Shown: positions 61,838-64,000 of the stretch, in pieces | Numbering within the stretch: the stretch's first letter is position 1 | Layout: each line of letters starts with the position of its first letter | From: Morganella morganii_D | Lineage (GTDB): Bacteria; Pseudomonadota; Gammaproteobacteria; Enterobacterales; Enterobacteriaceae | Length of the DNA stretch: 64,000 bases | Reading direction: 5' to 3' | Assembly (NCBI GenBank): GCA_044772875.1 | Contig: CP173058.1 | Span: forward strand, 682,001-746,000 | Notes under the pieces: model-generated | Seen by the model: the letters and a program-made list of their open reading frames with translations, nothing else | What the model was told of the DNA's origin: nothing | Databases searched by the model: none | Program-made: the position numbers and the translations under genes

Positions 61838-63187
61838 TTATTCCTGTTTGCCGTTGCCGGGTTTCAGAGCAGCCTGTTTCTGCAAATCTGCATAGAGTGC
61901 GGTCAGGCCGTTGAGCTGCTGATCAATCCGGTGCAGTTGTGCTGCTGAAACCGGTTTGCCGTTGCGGATATCGTCAGACAGTGCGCGCAGATATTCTTCT
62001 GCGGGGACTGTTTTTGAGTGAGCCTGCTGAATGTTATAGATTTCAGTTTTCAGATAAGACAGGGTAAAACTGCCGCGATCTTTTTCTCTCGCGACAATGG
62101 TGTCGGACAGAGCCTGTAATCGTTTATTGGTGAGATACCAGCTATCCGTTTGTGCCACATCAGCAATCCGTGTCTGCAGCACATCCTGCCAGCGGCGGGT
62201 TGCATACGCCTGATCCGGGTTATTTGGCCAGCGCCGGCGGGCTGTTTCTGTCATTTTTTCTGTCAGCAGCAGTGAGGCTATCGGGGATTGCTGTTCCGCA
62301 TCGGTCAGAAATTGCCCGTAAGTAGCAAGCTGCGGGTTGGCAAACCACAATACCGGCGCACTGCCGGGCTGAGCGGCGAAGGTATCCAGCTCATCTTTCA
62401 CCGGTTTATAAAAAGTGAAGAATAACACGGCGATCAGAATGATCCCGGTGATGAGACCGGCCGCAAAACCGGTAAAAGTGGATGTTTTGCGTGGCAGCGG
62501 CGGTGTTTCTGCCGCGACCCGCACAATACGGACTGTACTGTTGTGTCCGGCTCCCCCGGAAGAAACGGTCTCCGTTACGGAAGCCGCAGAATTCTCTTCC
62601 GCAATATAGATCAGCGGCGGTACAGTGACCGGCGGCAGTTCATTGCCTGCCGCCGGAGAGGGCTGCTCAATCTCTTTGGCGGCATTACGGAAGTAAAATT
62701 GCAGATTGTCCGTGACCGGCGTTTTTCCGGATGGTGTCTGTGTCAGCCGTTCAGTGATCAGCTGTAACGCCCGCTCTGCCCTGTAGAGCAGGCGCAGGTC
62801 GTCACGGCTGAAGGTAAGACGGCGTACCGCCGCCATTGCCCGCGTGATAAACCAGTTAAGAATATCAATACGGTGATTGATTTGCGGTGGCCATACGGTA
62901 TCCCAGTCATGAACCACCATCATAGCGATCAGCTCACTGCCTTCCGTCAGCCCGGCCAGGCCGTTGCGGTGCAGACGGGCGAGAGTGTAGTAGACCGTTG
63001 TCTGCAAATCCACGCCGTTTTGCCTGAACAGTGCCAGGGATTTCGCCTCCACCCGCGACCAGCAGATTTCCGGCTGTGACGGGTGGCTGAGTTTGTTGAT
63101 CTCTTCCCTGATTTCCGCGAACTCCGGTAAATCCAGCGGGGAAGAGCCTGTCCGGATAATAATGCCGTCCATATTCCGCCCCGTCAT
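61838..63187 (-). CDS. vasL: VasL (TssA-related) type VI secretion protein
   Basis: The 449-residue protein has an N-terminal ImpA-type domain (about 8-170; 'LPEFAEIREEINKLSHP', 'SLALFRQNGVDLQT', 'HDWDTVWP'), one transmembrane helix (about 242-262) and a helical VasL C-terminal region (about 270-445). VasL/TagA-type TssA relatives act at the sheath or membrane complex. The ATG shares one base with the tssM stop (TAATG), showing translational coupling; a second ATG five codons later is possible. Confidence 0.85.
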   Translation of the reverse strand: MTGRNMDGIIIRTGSSPLDLPEFAEIREEINKLSHPSQPEICWSRVEAKSLALFRQNGVDLQTTVYYTLARLHRNGLAGLTEGSELIAMMVVHDWDTVWPPQINHRIDILNWFITRAMAAVRRLTFSRDDLRLLYRAERALQLITERLTQTPSGKTPVTDNLQFYFRNAAKEIEQPSPAAGNELPPVTVPPLIYIAEENSAASVTETVSSGGAGHNSTVRIVRVAAETPPLPRKTSTFTGFAAGLITGIILIAVLFFTFYKPVKDELDTFAAQPGSAPVLWFANPQLATYGQFLTDAEQQSPIASLLLTEKMTETARRRWPNNPDQAYATRRWQDVLQTRIADVAQTDSWYLTNKRLQALSDTIVAREKDRGSFTLSYLKTEIYNIQQAHSKTVPAEEYLRALSDDIRNGKPVSAAQLHRIDQQLNGLTALYADLQKQAALKPGNGKQE

Positions 63188-64000
63188 TAATACAGTGTTT
63201 CAGGCAGGCTGAAACGGGAGAAAAGATTGCCGGAGAACGGATTATCCGATTCATCAATACAGATGCGGTATGTCATTTCTCCGTCATCCACTGCAAAGCG
63301 GACATCGAAACTGTTGGCGTTGACATTGGTCAGTTTTCCGGACTGAATCAGCCGGATTTGTGCCCACGGTCCGTTACGGACAATTGCACGCGGTGATTTA
63401 CCTGTGGTGCCGGAAACCAGAGTCAGCTTGCTTTCTCCTCCGGAACGCATGGAGTTAGGCCAGATCATATGGACGGTGTTACTGCGTCCGTGTGCATAGT
63501 CAAGGATCTGCCCGTCGAGATTCAGCACGCTGCGCCGTTTGTTACCGGATAACTGCACCGGTTCAATCGCAAACTGGGTTTCAAGGTTGCCCTGCGGGGT
63601 AAAGAAGGCGTTACGGATGCGGTTGGCGGTTTCAATCTGTTCCAGCACATCCGGACGGATCAGTGACTGACCATCCTCATTGACCAGCAGGTTGTTTTCG
63701 GCAAACGGCCGCAGATTCTGCTGCCAGAAGGCATCCAGCGTTCCGCCCGGCTTGAAGAAGCGTTCAAACTCACTCAGCGGCACATCACGGTTTGATTTCG
63801 GATCAAACGGATACCGGCCTGCAATATAGCTGTTGTACTGTTTGACCACGGATTCATTCCATTCCACTTCGAGATAGCGGATAGCCTCTTTCTGCACCAC
63901 AATCCACGCCTGGCCGGCCAGTTCGCCAATCCAGCGGCCCAGCGGTTCCGGCATGGTTTTCGCCATCTGGCTGACTTCAAAAATGGCATCGCGGTTATTT
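63187..64000 (-). CDS. tssM: Type VI secretion membrane protein TssM, C-terminal part
   Basis: The 3' end of a longer leftward gene continues to the window edge; the frame is open to 64000. The visible 270 residues match the TssM/IcmF C-terminus: 'EWNESVVKQYNSYIAGRYPFDP', 'RDVPLSEFERFFKPGGTLDAFW' (in parts) and a late beta-rich region ending 'FSRFSLPETLY'. TssM spans the periplasm and anchors the T6SS membrane complex. The N-terminal membrane and ATPase parts lie outside the window. Confidence 0.9.
   Translation of the reverse strand, partial: NNRDAIFEVSQMAKTMPEPLGRWIGELAGQAWIVVQKEAIRYLEVEWNESVVKQYNSYIAGRYPFDPKSNRDVPLSEFERFFKPGGTLDAFWQQNLRPFAENNLLVNEDGQSLIRPDVLEQIETANRIRNAFFTPQGNLETQFAIEPVQLSGNKRRSVLNLDGQILDYAHGRSNTVHMIWPNSMRSGGESKLTLVSGTTGKSPRAIVRNGPWAQIRLIQSGKLTNVNANSFDVRFAVDDGEMTYRICIDESDNPFSGNLFSRFSLPETLY

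Noticed and set aside
56895..64000. Second copy of the tRNA-Ser 3' end as an attR site
   Set aside because: Reading to the right of the tRNA I found no repeat of its T-arm and acceptor sequence, so no attachment-site pair can be claimed.
1..64000. CRISPR arrays, rRNA genes and intact insertion sequences
   Set aside because: No regularly spaced direct repeats, rRNA sequence or transposase frames were seen.

Overview
The window reads as a chromosomal segment of an enteric gamma-proteobacterium of the Morganellaceae, most likely Morganella morganii or a close relative. The gene order (rpsA-ihfB-comEC-msbA-lpxK-ycaR-kdsB, elyC, cmoM-mukFEB, ldtD-mepK-gloC, aspC, ompF, asnS, pncB, pepN, pyrD, zapC, ycbX, rlmKL-uup-pqiABC-rmf, fabA, lonB, matP, ompA, sulA, sxy, yccS, helD, mgsA, yccU, hspQ, acyP, tusE, serT) is the Escherichia coli 20-22 min region almost gene for gene. 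The proteins resemble E. coli orthologues closely, and the balanced base composition fits Morganella better than the AT-rich Proteus or Providencia. The assignment is inference from remembered families; no search was run.

Positions 1-27 kb hold a dense housekeeping backbone: translation (rpsA, asnS), nucleoid proteins (ihfB, mukFEB), lipid A and LPS synthesis (msbA, lpxK, kdsB), peptidoglycan enzymes (elyC, ldtD, mepK), an outer membrane porin (ompF) and central metabolism (aspC, pncB, gloC). Most transcription units end in clear intrinsic terminators, several shared by convergent genes. A divergent cold-shock-like gene with a long leader sits between lpxK and ycaR.

Positions 27-56.8 kb continue the backbone, with two lineage-specific insertions: an AT-rich orphan gene (27559-28308) carrying sialyltransferase-like motifs between pncB and pepN, and a TPM-domain membrane protein between pepN and pyrD. 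Known regulatory logic is visible: a LexA box at sulA, adjacent FabR and FadR operators at fabA, a conserved ompA leader, and overlapping starts in the pqi operon. Two short genes, ycaR (8241-8417) and rmf (43807-43974), were found by direct reading.

Positions 56.8-64 kb are accessory. tRNA-Ser(UGA) is followed by debris of a P4-like satellite element (a frameshifted Ash-like gene and a fragment running into the tRNA), then a coupled pair of membrane proteins that looks like a toxin with its DUF1240-type immunity protein, then a truncated copy of the toxin-like 5' end fused to a YagK/YfjJ-type fragment. The 3' end of a leftward type VI secretion operon follows (tssM-vasL-hcp-tssF, with tssM cut by the window edge). 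The pair lies between a tRNA integration site and the T6SS terminus, which makes it the best candidate for an undescribed system in this window; the GT29-like orphan is the second.
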